Below the pieces are notes generated by a model. That model did no database searches and was not told the origin of the DNA. It saw nothing but the letters and a program-made list of their open reading frames with translations. Both the position numbers and the translations under genes were made by a program. Positions 15,588 through 25,067 of a stretch of DNA of 46,414 nt are shown here, piece after piece (positions within the stretch are counted from its first letter, which is position 1; every line of letters begins with the position of its first letter). The DNA comes from Acidobacteriota bacterium (GTDB lineage Bacteria; Acidobacteriota; Blastocatellia; Pyrinomonadales; Pyrinomonadaceae): the NCBI GenBank assembly GCA_020200155.1, contig JAIVJG010000164.1:1-46414 (forward strand), written 5' to 3'.

Positions 15588-18062
15588 ATGAAAGACCCGC
15601 ATAAGTACATCAACACATACTTCCCCACGGTGCAAGATGTCGCGGACATGGCGATGCACCCCGCGAAGTTTGCACAGGCGTTGATCGTCGCCCCGCAAGC
15701 GCGACTGCTCGACATGAACCTGCAACCCATCGCGTTGCCCATCCCCGTCAATCCGGCAGACCCGAGCGCATTATGCTCCCTGGCTGGTGGTGGGTACGTG
15801 CGCGACATACAGCCGGAGATGAACTCGACGGATGACATCCACCACAAGACGAGCTTCAAACTCTACGAGTTTCCGGGCATCGGCACGTTCAATACACTGA
15901 AGACGATCATCGCCATATCGACGCAGTACTTCTTCATGGGGCCGAACGGGCCATATCTCGTGAACGAGGTGCCGGTCGGGAAGTACATGTTCTCGATCCC
16001 CGAGAGGGAACTACTTGACTCAGGGAACTTCTGGACGATCACGGGGCACGGGCTGACGCAGATCGTCGCAGACCTGGGATTCGAGAACATGTACGTTCTC
16101 CCGCTCGGCTCCAATCTTATCGAGGACGCGAAGGCGATGCTCATGATGGACTATCTTCCCCCGACGGAAGGTGGCCGCGAGCCATCCAACGCGGTCGGGC
16201 GCACAGGGAACTGCGCTAACTGCCCTGAGCCCGATGGGAATGGTTCGGGGCAGGGATATGCGCAGCAGGGGTTTGCCGTGACAGACCCGAACGCGCAAAC
16301 GCTGCCATATGGCGCATCCACTGTTATTCGGCAGAGGGCCGCGACAGGGTTCACTGCCCCCGTGCTGTACAACGCGACCATCGGCATGAAGATCGCGCCG
16401 ACATCCGGTGCCCCGATTGACCCGTGGACGTGTATGCCAATGGCAGTGCAGACGATTCAGCCTGGGGCGGTTGGATCGTCGGTGCCCGGAGAGATCGTGC
16501 CCGGAGAGATGGTGCTTGGCATGGCGGGAACGAGCGAGGCGCCGTTCCCCGCGTTCATGCTCTCGTTTCTGAACCAGGTCGGGAACCAGATGTACATAGA
16601 CACCGCGACCGGCAAGTGCTATGACGCAGTAACCGGGGAGGAGAATGACCCAAAGACTGGACAGGTCGCGACGGTGCTTGTGCCGCGACTGTTCTATCAA
16701 GTTCTGCCGCTATCGTTCGGCGTTGGCGGTGGTGACGGCGGCGTGGCAGTCGCCCAGGGGAACGGGAAGGGCTACTCGCCCTCATACGGGTGGAGCGTTG
16801 CGGATACCAGGCACGCGCTCACCGCTCACGCCGCGCCGGGATCGCCGTACTACACGCATTGGGTGCCCGAGGCGGGACACAACGTCACGTTCCTGTACAC
16901 CGCGAACGTCACGGGCGTGAAGATCGACGCGGCGACCGGACACCCGATCGATCCGTGGAACAACCAGCCGATGCCGTACGGCGGACTCCAGGGACAGGCG
17001 TACCCGACGTACAGCGGCGCACCCGACTTGTTTATCGCCTCCCAAACGTACAACGGCCAGAACGTGTGGTTTCAGCCCTCCACGGCCACGTTTGTGACCT
17101 GGGATGGCGTCAACGCGACGGGGCACCTTACGACCGTCTATCCGGCGTACAACGGCGTGACGCCCACCGCACCCGCCACCGTGTTCCAGCAAGCCGGTGG
17201 TGACGGCGGTATCTCTACCCTTCCCCCTGGCGCCATCGGGCCGCAGACGGGGCCGGTGGGCGCATACTCGTGGCCCGACCCCAACTCTCCCGGCCTCACC
17301 CCGTCCGGATGCCCGACGAGCGGGCCTAATATTCCCGCCTATCGGATCATTGATAAGCCGAGCACCCTGGTGGTGCTGGACCCGGATAGCGGTAAGCGCA
17401 TCGCTCATGACCCGAAGACAACAGACACGATGCCCTTCTCCCCGAAGGACAACCTCTTGAAAGCCGTCAACACCGTGCTCTCGACGGCGCTCTACTGGCC
17501 GCTCTATGATGACGCAGACGGAAACTTCATCCTTGAGCCGATGCCATACACCGACGGGACCACCCCGCAAGCCGATCCGTACTTTTTCTACAAGACGGCA
17601 AAGGATGGCGTCATAGCCCCGGGCATCTCGCAGCAACTTCTCAATCAAACGAGCATAGCGAACAAGGTGGTCGTGAGGAGCGAGAACTCGAAGCGGGCGG
17701 CGATCACGGCGGTCGCCTACAACCGATCCAACGGCAGCTACATATCCGTCCAGAATCTCGGGCGCGTAATTCAGAAGCAGCCAGCGATCCAACTGGATAC
17801 CATAACGGACCCGGACGTTCTGAAGCTTCGCGCGGACGTAGAGGTGAACCTTGCGGCGCTGCCCGCAGAGAGCATCCAGATGGATGTGTTCTTGAACCCC
17901 TTCCTCGATGTCCACGATGTTATCGGCATGAATGTATACTCACCGGACGGTAAAACGCTGGAGATTTCCACGAACAACAACCCGTTCCTTGTGACGGCTT
18001 GGAAGCATGACTTCAACAAGCGCATTACGACTATCACCCTGGGCCGGTTGGTCCCGATCTAA
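15588..18062 (+). CDS. Tail tip hub protein with large inserted repeat domain
   Basis: An 824-residue protein starting at ATG 15588. Residues 1-190 and about 610-824 resemble the two halves of a siphovirus tail hub (gp27/Tal-like; ReqiPepy6 Gp37-like proteins). The C-terminal half has SPKDNLLKAVNTVLSTALYW and ends in a beta-rich ring segment. Between them is an insertion of about 400 residues with recurring units such as MKIAPTSGAPIDPWTCMPM (near 267) and VKIDAATGHPIDPWNNQPM (near 442), plus GGDGGV/I spacers. The hub closes the tail tube and starts infection. The insertion probably folds outward as a host-contact domain (inference). Confidence 0.6.
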   Translation: MKDPHKYINTYFPTVQDVADMAMHPAKFAQALIVAPQARLLDMNLQPIALPIPVNPADPSALCSLAGGGYVRDIQPEMNSTDDIHHKTSFKLYEFPGIGTFNTLKTIIAISTQYFFMGPNGPYLVNEVPVGKYMFSIPERELLDSGNFWTITGHGLTQIVADLGFENMYVLPLGSNLIEDAKAMLMMDYLPPTEGGREPSNAVGRTGNCANCPEPDGNGSGQGYAQQGFAVTDPNAQTLPYGASTVIRQRAATGFTAPVLYNATIGMKIAPTSGAPIDPWTCMPMAVQTIQPGAVGSSVPGEIVPGEMVLGMAGTSEAPFPAFMLSFLNQVGNQMYIDTATGKCYDAVTGEENDPKTGQVATVLVPRLFYQVLPLSFGVGGGDGGVAVAQGNGKGYSPSYGWSVADTRHALTAHAAPGSPYYTHWVPEAGHNVTFLYTANVTGVKIDAATGHPIDPWNNQPMPYGGLQGQAYPTYSGAPDLFIASQTYNGQNVWFQPSTATFVTWDGVNATGHLTTVYPAYNGVTPTAPATVFQQAGGDGGISTLPPGAIGPQTGPVGAYSWPDPNSPGLTPSGCPTSGPNIPAYRIIDKPSTLVVLDPDSGKRIAHDPKTTDTMPFSPKDNLLKAVNTVLSTALYWPLYDDADGNFILEPMPYTDGTTPQADPYFFYKTAKDGVIAPGISQQLLNQTSIANKVVVRSENSKRAAITAVAYNRSNGSYISVQNLGRVIQKQPAIQLDTITDPDVLKLRADVEVNLAALPAESIQMDVFLNPFLDVHDVIGMNVYSPDGKTLEISTNNNPFLVTAWKHDFNKRITTITLGRLVPI

Positions 18063-18074
18063 TGAAGAGGCTGC

Positions 18075-20516
18075 ATGAACGGCGTTAGACTCGCAAACGC
18101 ACAAAGTCGCGGTGGTGGCTCGAACTCGAATGACGCGGAGATTCGACAGGGCGCCACAAGCGTGTCCCCCATTAAACTCATGGCGGACCACCAGTGGCGC
18201 ACGCTCTATGCGTACACGCACCCGTTCTCCCGGGCCACCGTGCTCGGCCAGGGGTCATCGGCTGACTACTTGTCTGTAAACGCCTATACGTGCGACCTTC
18301 CCACCGGGGGCGATCTCCCTGTTCTCACGCCGATTTACACGCCGCAACAGTACGATTCATACAGCCTCCCAATCGACGGATCGACCGCCCCGGGGCGCGA
18401 CTACTCCGACGTTCAGAACATCGACATAACGCCCGGAAACAGCACCGCTATCGGCGTGGTCGGCAAGAGTGGGCGTAGGCTCCCATTTCTCTCTGGCCTC
18501 GTCCCCGGTCGCGGAATTAACGCGATTCCGTACGGCCAGTACGACTTCAAGAAGCCCGCCGACGACTCGCCGTACATCGCCGCTCCTCCGCAGGGGCCAG
18601 ATGCGGCGGGAACGATCTTCAAGAAGCCAGGGGCGACAGACAGGGTTGTCAACAAGCCGGAAATTGAGGTGTACCTCTCAGACAAGGGGCTCACCTACAT
18701 GCACGACGATGCGAACGGCTTCACACCTATCGGTATCAAGGTTGGGAACGGCCTATCGCTCTCCGCCCCCGACCCAAAGGATGAGAACAGGAGATTCCTC
18801 CAGGCGAACCCGACGGGCGGAGGAGGCATCAATGTGATCCCGTCCTACGGGATCAGCATCGAGCCCCCGTTTCCCCCGGTGCTCGGAAGCCTCACGCTCA
18901 TTGCGGCTGCTGGTGGGCTTGGCGGGGGGCAGTACGCCTACGGAGCCACGTACACCACGAACCTCGGCAACGAATCAGCCATGTCGGGAACGCTCGTCGT
19001 GACGACAGACGCCGACCATGGCCAGGTGACGGTAGCGATGAACCCGGCGACGCTGCTACCCGCGAACGTTGCTAGCATGACGATCTATCGCAGCGTGGTG
19101 AATGACATCACGCAGACGATGCGGGCGCTCACAACGATACCCGCCGCCACAGTGAAAGCGTCAGGCGTCTCGTTTACGGACAACGTGGCTGACCCCGCGC
19201 TCGGGGCGGTGTATGGCGGCGGGAAACCATCACTCATCACCGCAGAACTCGCGACGGATGCAGCGGGCAACAATATCTCGGGACTCATCGAGAACGCCGG
19301 CGCGGATGGGAACGGGCTTGCGGTCGATCCCTACGGCCCCGCTTATCTCGTCGCTGGCCCCGGCATCTCGATCACGCCACCCGCACCACCGTCCGCGCCT
19401 ACACTCGCTCTCGCCACAGGAACCGCTCTCGGCACCGGCGGCTACAAATATGCGGTCGCATACCAGTACAACTTCCCATCCGGTTTGGTTGAGACGAACC
19501 CCTCGTTTACCGCGTCGATCAACACTACCGCCGGAAACCAGGCTGTCGTCGTCTCGGCGCCCGCGCCTCCCGCGATTCTGGGCGCCACTATCGTCGGCGC
19601 CGTCGTCTATCGGACGGCGCTTGGCGGCACCGCACTTCTGAAGGTGGCGACTGTCGCGGGCGCGTCTGCCTTGAGCTACACAGACTCAACTCCTGACGGC
19701 TCTCTCGGATCAGTTGCACTGCACCAGAAGCAGAAGATTCAAGCGGACCTCGCGACCAAAGTTGTGGCGGGAGCATCCACCAACGTATCCGGGCTCGTCA
19801 GCAATGCGGGAGATGACGGCAATGGGCTCCAGGTAAACGTGGACGGGACCACCATCACCATAAATACGTCCAATCAACTCGTCGCTGGGAGCGGGTCTGG
19901 CGCCGGAGGCGCTGGTTGCTGTGGCGCGATCACCGTCTCCCCCACCTCTTCTGATCTGGCGATCTATGGCGCCTACCCTCCCAGTGATCCCTGCACGGCG
20001 ACTGCCCAAGCGGCGGGAGCCGCTCTCTTGGCCGCGAACTACTACGGCATTGTCTACGGTATTCAGTTTCAAAATCCTGATCTGACGTGGGGACCGGTTA
20101 TCAGTAGGTTCCGAGTCGGCCCTAACGGAGCTACAAGGTATATCTACTATGCGTTGAGCGATGCGACCACGGCAGAGAAGGCGGCGTATGTAGCACGCAG
20201 AGTAGTTCGCGCGACTGACACTGGCGGCGTGGGGTCAGCGGGGATACCGGACAGCGCATGGTACATCCTCGCGGCGCAACCGATGACGGGCGTGCTGGGC
20301 ACAATCTCCTGCGGAACTCCGGGCCCGTTTACCGCATGGGATACGAAGGACTTCACGCAACCAGCCGGAGCATCCGTTGGCACGGTCACGCATACCATAC
20401 CTACCCCAAAGTTCGCTTCAATACAGGACGCTCCCACAAACACGACTGCGATGGCGTTTTGGGTACATGCTCTTACGGATGGCGGTCAGGACATCTGGCT
20501 TCCGGCATACCAATAG
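18075..20516 (+). CDS. Tail fibre/minor tail protein with repeated beta-sandwich modules
   Basis: An 813-residue protein starting at ATG 18075 behind AAGAGG. The N-terminal 270 residues probably attach to the tip. Two modules with the GGxYxYAxxYxxxxGxES pattern follow (about 275-375 and 435-545), each ending in a YRS/YRT strand and a TDN/TDS turn. They are related to the insertion in the tube protein. Short linkers repeat the phrase NxSGLxxNAGxDGNGL. The C-terminal 200 residues are unassigned and contain a CCG turn. It is likely a host-contact or connector fibre. Confidence 0.6.
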   Translation: MNGVRLANAQSRGGGSNSNDAEIRQGATSVSPIKLMADHQWRTLYAYTHPFSRATVLGQGSSADYLSVNAYTCDLPTGGDLPVLTPIYTPQQYDSYSLPIDGSTAPGRDYSDVQNIDITPGNSTAIGVVGKSGRRLPFLSGLVPGRGINAIPYGQYDFKKPADDSPYIAAPPQGPDAAGTIFKKPGATDRVVNKPEIEVYLSDKGLTYMHDDANGFTPIGIKVGNGLSLSAPDPKDENRRFLQANPTGGGGINVIPSYGISIEPPFPPVLGSLTLIAAAGGLGGGQYAYGATYTTNLGNESAMSGTLVVTTDADHGQVTVAMNPATLLPANVASMTIYRSVVNDITQTMRALTTIPAATVKASGVSFTDNVADPALGAVYGGGKPSLITAELATDAAGNNISGLIENAGADGNGLAVDPYGPAYLVAGPGISITPPAPPSAPTLALATGTALGTGGYKYAVAYQYNFPSGLVETNPSFTASINTTAGNQAVVVSAPAPPAILGATIVGAVVYRTALGGTALLKVATVAGASALSYTDSTPDGSLGSVALHQKQKIQADLATKVVAGASTNVSGLVSNAGDDGNGLQVNVDGTTITINTSNQLVAGSGSGAGGAGCCGAITVSPTSSDLAIYGAYPPSDPCTATAQAAGAALLAANYYGIVYGIQFQNPDLTWGPVISRFRVGPNGATRYIYYALSDATTAEKAAYVARRVVRATDTGGVGSAGIPDSAWYILAAQPMTGVLGTISCGTPGPFTAWDTKDFTQPAGASVGTVTHTIPTPKFASIQDAPTNTTAMAFWVHALTDGGQDIWLPAYQ

Positions 20517-20547
20517 AAGGCTACAATAGGACCGAAGTGAGGCGCGA

Positions 20548-23040
20548 GTGGTTGACACGATAGGGTTCAGTAATAGCGGACGCACCACCGTCAATATGTC
20601 CGGTGGTACGGGTACGGGTACGTCCCTGACCTTAACCGCTGGCGCCCCGACGCTCCCGCCTTCTGGTACAGCGTTTGACATCCGCATCGAGAACGAGTGG
20701 ATCACGATACCCGCAGCCGCGAATACGGGCGGACCCGTCTACTCGCCCGTCACGCGCGGCGCATACGGCTCAACGGCGGTTAACCACGCGAACCTCACAC
20801 CCGTAGTTGAGGTTATCACCGGCTACGAGATGAGCCAGTTCGTGCAGACGACGCAAGAGAAGCTGTCGGCTGATACGGATGTCGCTATCGCTACGCCGAC
20901 CAATGGGCAAGTACTTACCTATAACACGACAACGGGTAAATGGCAGAACGCTGCACCTGGAGTCACGACGACTGTTCAGGCTGAGACGGGTGGGGCTGCG
21001 ATATCCGGCGCGGTTGTCCTGCATGGCGCTGGCGGCACCACGATTACGGAGAGCGCGCAGACGGTGACGCTCACGTCGCCCGTCAATCCCATGACGACGC
21101 TTGCGGACCTAATTGTCGGCGGCACGGCTGGCGCGCCCTCTCGTCTGGGCATCGGCGCTGCGGGTCAGGTCTTGACGGTTGTATCGGGGAATCCCGCGTG
21201 GGCCGCAGCAGCTACGGGCTTCACGAATCCGATGACAACGCTGGGCGACCTCATCACGGGTGGCACATCCGGCGCTGCGGGGAGACTCGGCGTGGGCGCT
21301 GCCGGTCAGGTGCTCACCGTCGTATCCGGTGCTCCTGCTTGGGCTGCGGCCACGGGCGGCTTCACGAACCCAATGACGACTCTCGGGGACATTATTACGG
21401 GCGGCACGGGCGGTGCGGCTGGAAGACTTGGCGTTGGCGCAGCGGGTCAAGTATTGATGGTGGTTTCCGGTGCCCCTGCGTGGGCGAACGATACGGCGCT
21501 GTCCAACCCAATGACTACGGTGAACGACTTGATTCTTGGCGGCGCGTCAGGCGCTCCTACCCGCCTCGCGTCGGTAGCGAGTCGAACGCTCCAGACTGAC
21601 GCATCCGGTAACGTCTCATGGGCCACTCCCGCGTCAGGTTTCACGAACCCGATGACAACCGCTGGAGACATTATCACGGGTGGCGCTTCTGGCGCCGCGC
21701 AACGTCTGGGAATCGGAGCGGCGGGACAATACCTGAGCGTAGTGTCTGGAGCCCCCGCATGGGCAGCGGCACCGGCTGGCGTTGGCAGCACTCCCGATGA
21801 ATTGCGCGTGACGCAGACTGCCGCGTTTACGAATCCAAACGGCACGGCATTCAATGTCATCCCGTGGGATACGAACGACACGGCCTTCACGACAAACGCC
21901 GCGATGCACAGCACGACAGTCAATCCGTCAAGGCTTATCGCGCAGACGGCTGGTCGCTATCTCATACAGTCAGTGCTCTCGATCTCGACTACAGGCACCG
22001 TCGCCGCGCAGATACAGAAAAACGGCACAACCGTGGTCGCGCTGGCTACTGAATCTGGCCTGAGCGGATACCCCACCAGGATGCTCGTATCTGGCAGCGT
22101 CTACATGGCGGTAGGCGACTATGTGGAGGTGTCCATCTACAGCGCAGCGGTGGCGTTGAACGTAGCAGAGTGCTTCGCTACTATGTCCCGCATAGACGCA
22201 TACGGTGTTGCGGGTGTAAGCGGGACGCTCGATCAGGCGCTTATCGTCTCCAATGTCTCGCAGTCAATCCCGAATACCACTGAGACGGCGATTACGCTTC
22301 CCACGGTGGTTTACGACACAAATGGACTTGCCGCAACCGCCAACCAAATAACCATTAAAAACCCAGGCATGTACTACATCGGCGGCATGGTAAGCGGCTC
22401 TGTTGGCGGCACAAGAATGTTCACTCGCATAGCCGTCAATGGCGCGGATGTGTTTTCGAATGACTATGCCGCCAACGGCTCGACGTATCCCACACCGACG
22501 GCGACGGGTATCAGGAGGCTCGCCGCTGGCGACGTACTTACGTTGAATTTCTGGCAGAACACAGGCGGCAACATGTCCACAACCGCCGCCCCATACTACG
22601 CGTATCTCTACGCCTATCGACTCGACGGGTACGCGATTAACCCGATGACGAGCATAAACGACATCGTAGTCGGTGGGTCCGGTGGAGCCCCAGCGAGACT
22701 CGCGAGTGTCGCCAACAAGGAACTTATTACGGATGCGTCGGGTAACGTCTCCTGGGGTGTTCTACTGCCGACTGTAGCGACCAAGACGGCGGCGTACACG
22801 CTTACCGCGACGGATGGCGTTGTCATTGTCAACGCCGCAAGCCTGACCATGACGCTTCCTTCTGCGGTAACAGTAGGCGCGGGTCAGCGGTACTCGATCA
22901 AGAACGGCGCCAGCGGAACATCCACAACCGTCGCGAGTACAGCGGGTACAATCGACGGAGCAACGACGTACACAGGGCTGTCCGCTGCGTACGCCGAGGC
23001 AAACTTCATCAGCGACGGCGCGAACTGGTTCATCCTCTAA
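20548..23040 (+). CDS. Tail fibre with NPMTT repeats and two C1q-like modules
   Basis: An 830-residue protein starting at GTG 20548 with GAGG upstream. Residues 180-413 hold five tandem 46-47-residue repeats starting NPMTT, a widespread fibre-shaft repeat. Two beta jelly-roll modules of C1q/TNF type follow (about 420-555 and 560-695; for example GRYLIQSVLSIS and GMYYIGGMVSGS). A sixth NPMT repeat is at 698, and the C-terminal segment (YTLTATDGVVIVNAASLTM to the WFIL end) is a common fibre tip. The fibre is probably trimeric. Receptor binding by the jelly rolls is inferred. Confidence 0.75.
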   Translation: MVDTIGFSNSGRTTVNMSGGTGTGTSLTLTAGAPTLPPSGTAFDIRIENEWITIPAAANTGGPVYSPVTRGAYGSTAVNHANLTPVVEVITGYEMSQFVQTTQEKLSADTDVAIATPTNGQVLTYNTTTGKWQNAAPGVTTTVQAETGGAAISGAVVLHGAGGTTITESAQTVTLTSPVNPMTTLADLIVGGTAGAPSRLGIGAAGQVLTVVSGNPAWAAAATGFTNPMTTLGDLITGGTSGAAGRLGVGAAGQVLTVVSGAPAWAAATGGFTNPMTTLGDIITGGTGGAAGRLGVGAAGQVLMVVSGAPAWANDTALSNPMTTVNDLILGGASGAPTRLASVASRTLQTDASGNVSWATPASGFTNPMTTAGDIITGGASGAAQRLGIGAAGQYLSVVSGAPAWAAAPAGVGSTPDELRVTQTAAFTNPNGTAFNVIPWDTNDTAFTTNAAMHSTTVNPSRLIAQTAGRYLIQSVLSISTTGTVAAQIQKNGTTVVALATESGLSGYPTRMLVSGSVYMAVGDYVEVSIYSAAVALNVAECFATMSRIDAYGVAGVSGTLDQALIVSNVSQSIPNTTETAITLPTVVYDTNGLAATANQITIKNPGMYYIGGMVSGSVGGTRMFTRIAVNGADVFSNDYAANGSTYPTPTATGIRRLAAGDVLTLNFWQNTGGNMSTTAAPYYAYLYAYRLDGYAINPMTSINDIVVGGSGGAPARLASVANKELITDASGNVSWGVLLPTVATKTAAYTLTATDGVVIVNAASLTMTLPSAVTVGAGQRYSIKNGASGTSTTVASTAGTIDGATTYTGLSAAYAEANFISDGANWFIL
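21085..21787 (+). repeat. Five tandem fibre-shaft repeats (46-47 residues each)
   Basis: Repeat starts lie at 21085, 21226, 21367, 21505 and 21646. Each begins AAT/AAC CCx ATG AC and encodes NPMTTxxDxIxGGxxGA followed by RLxxxAxxQ and a SxxPAW or similar end. A sixth copy begins at 22639, separated by the two jelly-roll modules. Confidence 0.9.
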
Positions 23041-23050
23041 GGAGCAACGT

Positions 23051-23605
23051 GTGGCTTACTTCCCAGGTGGTGGCGGCGGGAACTTCACCCTCATCAGCGA
23101 ACAGATTCTCGCAGCCGCCGCCAATTCAGTGACGTTCTCCGCGATCCCGCAGACGTACAGGAACCTCCAGCTATTCATGTCCGTGAAGACGGCTGACACC
23201 GCTGGAGGGAACGACGATGTTGCGATCCAGTTCAACGGAGATACCGCCGCGAACTACGCGCACCAGCGCACCTGGACCACCTCCAACTCGTATACGGGCA
23301 GTACCGGCAACGGTGAGACTGGCGCGGTCATGGCGAGTGTTATGACGAGCTACACGGGCACCGGCGTACCCGCCAACTACTTCTCTGAGGTACAGGCGTA
23401 CATCGGGTCATACACGGCGACGGACAGAATCAAGGCGGTGCGCGCTCAGTGCGATTTCGTAACGACGATGGCGTCCGGTATCTACCTGTTGGATGGCGTC
23501 GCCTTTTGGTTAAACGCCGCTGCGATTAACGCCATGAAAATCTATACCACTGGTGGATCGAACTTCGTCGCTGGATCGAAGTTTCAGCTATACGGAATAA
23601 CGTAA
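23051..23605 (+). CDS. Tail fibre accessory/receptor-binding-like protein
   Basis: A 184-residue protein starting at GTG 23051 behind GGAGCAAC. After a glycine-rich start (FPGGGGGN) it has the pattern LISEQILAAAANSVTFSAIP, YRNLQLFMSV and FNGDTAANYAHQR, seen in many phage proteins located beside fibres and thought to be beta-sandwich host-binding units. It is in the fibre cluster and probably binds the fibre tip or the host surface. Confidence 0.55.
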   Translation: MAYFPGGGGGNFTLISEQILAAAANSVTFSAIPQTYRNLQLFMSVKTADTAGGNDDVAIQFNGDTAANYAHQRTWTTSNSYTGSTGNGETGAVMASVMTSYTGTGVPANYFSEVQAYIGSYTATDRIKAVRAQCDFVTTMASGIYLLDGVAFWLNAAAINAMKIYTTGGSNFVAGSKFQLYGIT

Positions 23606-23642
23606 GATACAAGTCGGACTGGTTCACAGCAAGGAGCGGGAC

Positions 23643-23666
23643 ATGCGCGCGACGGTGGCACTCTAA
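23643..23666 (+). CDS. Seven-codon leader ORF coupled to the next fibre gene
   Basis: ATG 23643 has a near-perfect ribosome site (AAGGAG at 23631-23636, six-base spacing) and encodes MRATVAL, ending in TAA that overlaps ATG 23666 of the next gene (TAATG). The downstream ATG has no good site of its own, so ribosomes probably load at the leader and re-initiate. The peptide itself may have no function. Confidence 0.5.
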   Translation: MRATVAL

Positions 23667-24463
23667 TGGCGCTCGGTGGATTGAGCGGGAATAGCAGCAG
23701 CAGCGGCAGCGGCGCCGTCTCGCCGCTCGCCCTGACATCTACTGCACCGGCTCAGGTTCCGCTCACAATCACCGGAGCAGCCGGTCAAACAGCCGACTTG
23801 TTCGATGTGAAGAACAGCGCGGGAACGGTAGTAGCAAAGGTAGACAACGCAGGAACACTTACCTGTGGGCAGTTATCCCCTAACGCCATCAACACAGGCG
23901 ATATCATAGCCGGCAGGATATACAACGGTAGCTATGGTGCCAACTGGGCCACAATTACCCCACAAGGCACCACGACCCTATTTACACCTGGGCAACCCTC
24001 AGCCATACCTCTAACCGTGAAGGGTGCGGCATCGCAAACCGGCGATCTTCAGCAATGGCAGAACAGCGCATCTACGGTGCTTGCGAGGGTCGATCCGTCA
24101 GGCGGATTCAGCACAACCAGCCACTTTTTGTCTAACGGATCGACAATCACCGCCGCTGCGGGGGCGGGCGCAGGGACGGCGCCCCCGGCGCCCGTTGTCA
24201 CCGGTGCTACGGACGTGCGTGGCGCGGTGACCTTCGGTACTGGTGCCACGCCAGTCGCAGGGGTTCAGGCGACCGTTACGTTTGCAGCCGCCTACCCCAC
24301 CGCTCCGGTGGTGGTTATAATACCAGCGAATGCGGCGACAGCGGCGTTACAGCCGTACGTCACCGGAACCTCCACCACGGGCTTTAGCGTCGCCTTCGGT
24401 GTGGCGCCGGCGGCGGCCCAGGCAAACACCGTTTACGCTATCAACTACATGGTTATCGGGTAA
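23666..24463 (+). CDS. Tail fibre protein with two PLT-repeat modules
   Basis: A 265-residue protein starting at ATG 23666, which overlaps the leader ORF stop. Two copies of a fibre repeat are visible: VPLTITGAAGQTADLFDVKN (near residue 31) and IPLTVKGAASQTGDLQQWQN (near 112), each followed by V.AKVD/LARVD and a Gly turn. The C-terminal 90 residues form a beta-rich domain beginning GAVTFGTGATP. The repeats are common in phage fibre shafts. It is the last fibre gene before the lysis region. Confidence 0.6.
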   Translation: MALGGLSGNSSSSGSGAVSPLALTSTAPAQVPLTITGAAGQTADLFDVKNSAGTVVAKVDNAGTLTCGQLSPNAINTGDIIAGRIYNGSYGANWATITPQGTTTLFTPGQPSAIPLTVKGAASQTGDLQQWQNSASTVLARVDPSGGFSTTSHFLSNGSTITAAAGAGAGTAPPAPVVTGATDVRGAVTFGTGATPVAGVQATVTFAAAYPTAPVVVIIPANAATAALQPYVTGTSTTGFSVAFGVAPAAAQANTVYAINYMVIG

Positions 24464-24476
24464 GAAGGGGGCAACA

Positions 24477-24701
24477 GTGGATATCCAGAAGCGCGAAGCA
24501 ATCATCACAGAGTACGTAGACGACCTGGAGACGCAACTTCTCCGGGCGCGCCTGGACGTTATCGCGAACGAGCACAACCCGCACGCACAACACAAGGAAC
24601 TCTCTGAGAAGGTGCGCCTCATCGAACAGGCGATAGCAGACGTTCGGTGCAAGGCCCTGGACTTGAGAAACGACGCCCTCACGCCCAAGAGCGCGAGATA
24701 A
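24477..24701 (+). CDS. Small helical protein of unknown function
   Basis: A 74-residue protein starting at GTG 24477 with AGAAGGGG upstream; the longer open frame upstream is inside the fibre gene. It is charged and strongly helical (QKREAIITEYVDDLETQLLR) and probably a coiled coil. No family is recognised. Confidence 0.55.
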   Translation: MDIQKREAIITEYVDDLETQLLRARLDVIANEHNPHAQHKELSEKVRLIEQAIADVRCKALDLRNDALTPKSAR

Positions 24702-24725
24702 GCAGCCAGGGGAGCGGTGCGGAAG

Positions 24726-25067
24726 ATGGCTCAGTCAATCGTGTGCAATGCCGTATGGATCGACAGGTGGCTCCCCGACATAACGCAGTTCGGGGCTGAG
24801 TACACGATTGGAAAGTGGACGCAGCCGCCCACTCCCGCACCCACCGCAACCAACCCCACGCCCGCGACACCGCCTAAAGAGTTCACGGGTGTCGTTGTCG
24901 GGGGATCATCCAGGCGTCAGATTGTCACGATCAGCCCGACGACGCCTGTGACTCCGCAATCTCTCCAGATGCAGATCATCAATGCGATAGCTGCTGCGGA
25001 GAATATGACGTTTACCGCCGCTGGAGGAGATGTGCTCTTCAACAACGGGGTCCAGGCGCTCCCGTGA
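24726..25067 (+). CDS. Hypothetical protein with Pro/Thr-rich linker
   Basis: 113 residues from ATG 24726; GTG 24717 is a possible alternative but sits too close to its GGGGAG site. The N-terminal 30 residues (IVCNAVWIDRWLP) precede a PTPAPTATNPTPATPP linker and a small beta/alpha C-terminal part. The stop overlaps the next GTG (GTGA). No function is recognised. Confidence 0.5.
   Translation: MAQSIVCNAVWIDRWLPDITQFGAEYTIGKWTQPPTPAPTATNPTPATPPKEFTGVVVGGSSRRQIVTISPTTPVTPQSLQMQIINAIAAAENMTFTAAGGDVLFNNGVQALP

Noticed and set aside
16782-17915. 377-residue minus-strand frame opposite the hub gene
   Set aside because: Arg/Val-rich shadow frame with no motif and no start signal; the plus-strand protein is clearly structural.
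21085-22770. Regularly spaced repeats resembling a CRISPR array
   Set aside because: The repeats are in frame, 46-47 codons long and encode NPMTT fibre repeats; there are no short identical repeats with unique spacers.
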